A model generated the notes under the pieces. The model was given only the letters and a program-made list of their open reading frames with translations. It did no database searches and was not told the origin of the DNA. This document shows, piece by piece, positions 4,695-5,027 of a stretch of 5,027 nt of DNA. Origin of the DNA: Clostridia bacterium. Its GTDB lineage: Bacteria > Bacillota > Clostridia > Oscillospirales > Acutalibacteraceae. The stretch spans positions 1 to 5,027 of the forward strand of contig JAGAZW010000205.1 in the NCBI GenBank assembly GCA_017939855.1, written 5' to 3'. Both the position numbers and the translations under genes were made by a program. The stretch's first letter is position 1, and each line of letters starts with the position of its first letter.

Positions 4695-5027
4695 TGGTGG
4701 AGGCGAGGGGAGTCGAACCCCTGTCCAAAAATCTATTCCCTTGAGACTCTCCGAGCGCAGACATTTATTTACATTCCCTTATGCAGACGTTAAATGTCAA
4801 ACTTCTGCATTTGGTAGCTTCAAATTCATGATATCGGCAGAAGCAAACCGACATTCACGTTCACCACTAATCGACGCCCTTGCAGAGTCGTGGTAATCTC
4901 TGGTCGGACGGCAGCCTAATTAGGCTGCAAGAGCAACTTTATTGTTGTCAGTTAATTTTAAATTGCGGCTTTTATAGCGGGTCCGCACCGCTGCTCGCTT
5001 CCCAAGGTTCAGGATCCCTGTCGAAAC
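4695..5027 (-). ncRNA. ssrA: tmRNA (5' end off the window)
   Basis: On the minus strand the sequence enters at GTTTCGACAGGGATC, the conserved first part of tmRNA, and ends in the tRNA-like T-arm GGGGTTCGACTCCCC and an encoded CCA (4697-4695). About 15 nt of the 5' acceptor side are missing, giving a full length near 350 nt, typical for a one-piece tmRNA. tmRNA rescues stalled ribosomes with SmpB and adds a degradation tag. The tag frame ends at UAA (4922-4920) and reads NLKLTDNNKVALAA, with the usual ALAA C-terminus recognised by ClpXP-type proteases. The stop lies in the perfect palindrome 4911-4928, the conserved stop hairpin. Codons in front of the tag are CGC and AGC rather than an in-frame Ala codon, so the resume codon is uncertain. 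Confidence 0.96.

Overview
The window reads as chromosome of a low-GC, spore-forming member of the Clostridia (Bacillota). This rests on AT-rich codon use, strong AGGAGG-type ribosome sites, TTG starts, a piece of the sporulation gene spoVAD, and a Firmicutes-style one-piece tmRNA. Genus cannot be fixed from the sequence alone.

Left part (1 to about 1905) is accessory DNA. A promoter leads into a 185-residue protein (161-718). Its N-terminal Cys/His cluster resembles the C-terminal end of phage MuF/SPP1-gp7 head-morphogenesis proteins, and its C-terminal domain looks like a polymorphic-toxin/nuclease module (DUF6883/BECR-like). Two small tandem paralogues of exactly 82 residues each follow (720-968 and 1019-1267). 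They resemble the DUF4926-type small beta domain and are the natural immunity candidates. A strong symmetric hairpin (1273-1307) separates them from a convergent DUF2716-family gene (1312-1818, minus), which has its own promoter.

The accessory segment ends abruptly in the C-terminal 40% of spoVAD (about 1905-2303). The remnant is still open but has lost its N-terminal 60% and any credible start. This suggests that the accessory block replaced or interrupted a spoVA operon.

Right part (2300-5027) is housekeeping. A perfect TTGACA-17-TATAAT promoter overlaps the spoVAD stop codon. It drives a roughly 76-nt leader holding two hairpins, then mgtE (Mg2+ channel/transporter), then an RluA-family pseudouridine synthase overlapping mgtE by 4 nt (ATGA). 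The transcript ends at a perfect 10-bp hairpin with a T-tract. That terminator appears to be built from the last codons of a dead IS3-family transposase, whose terminal inverted repeat is still recognisable beside it. Next come a perfect 14-bp/3-nt-loop palindrome, about 90 nt of AT-rich sequence in which I see nothing, a minus-strand terminator, and ssrA (tmRNA) on the minus strand, running off the right edge about 15 nt before its 5' end.

The most system-like content is the orphan toxin with tandem immunity paralogues. The most unusual sequence-level observations are the IS-derived terminator whose loop seems inverted relative to the transposase reading, and the tmRNA tag frame, which has no Ala resume codon.
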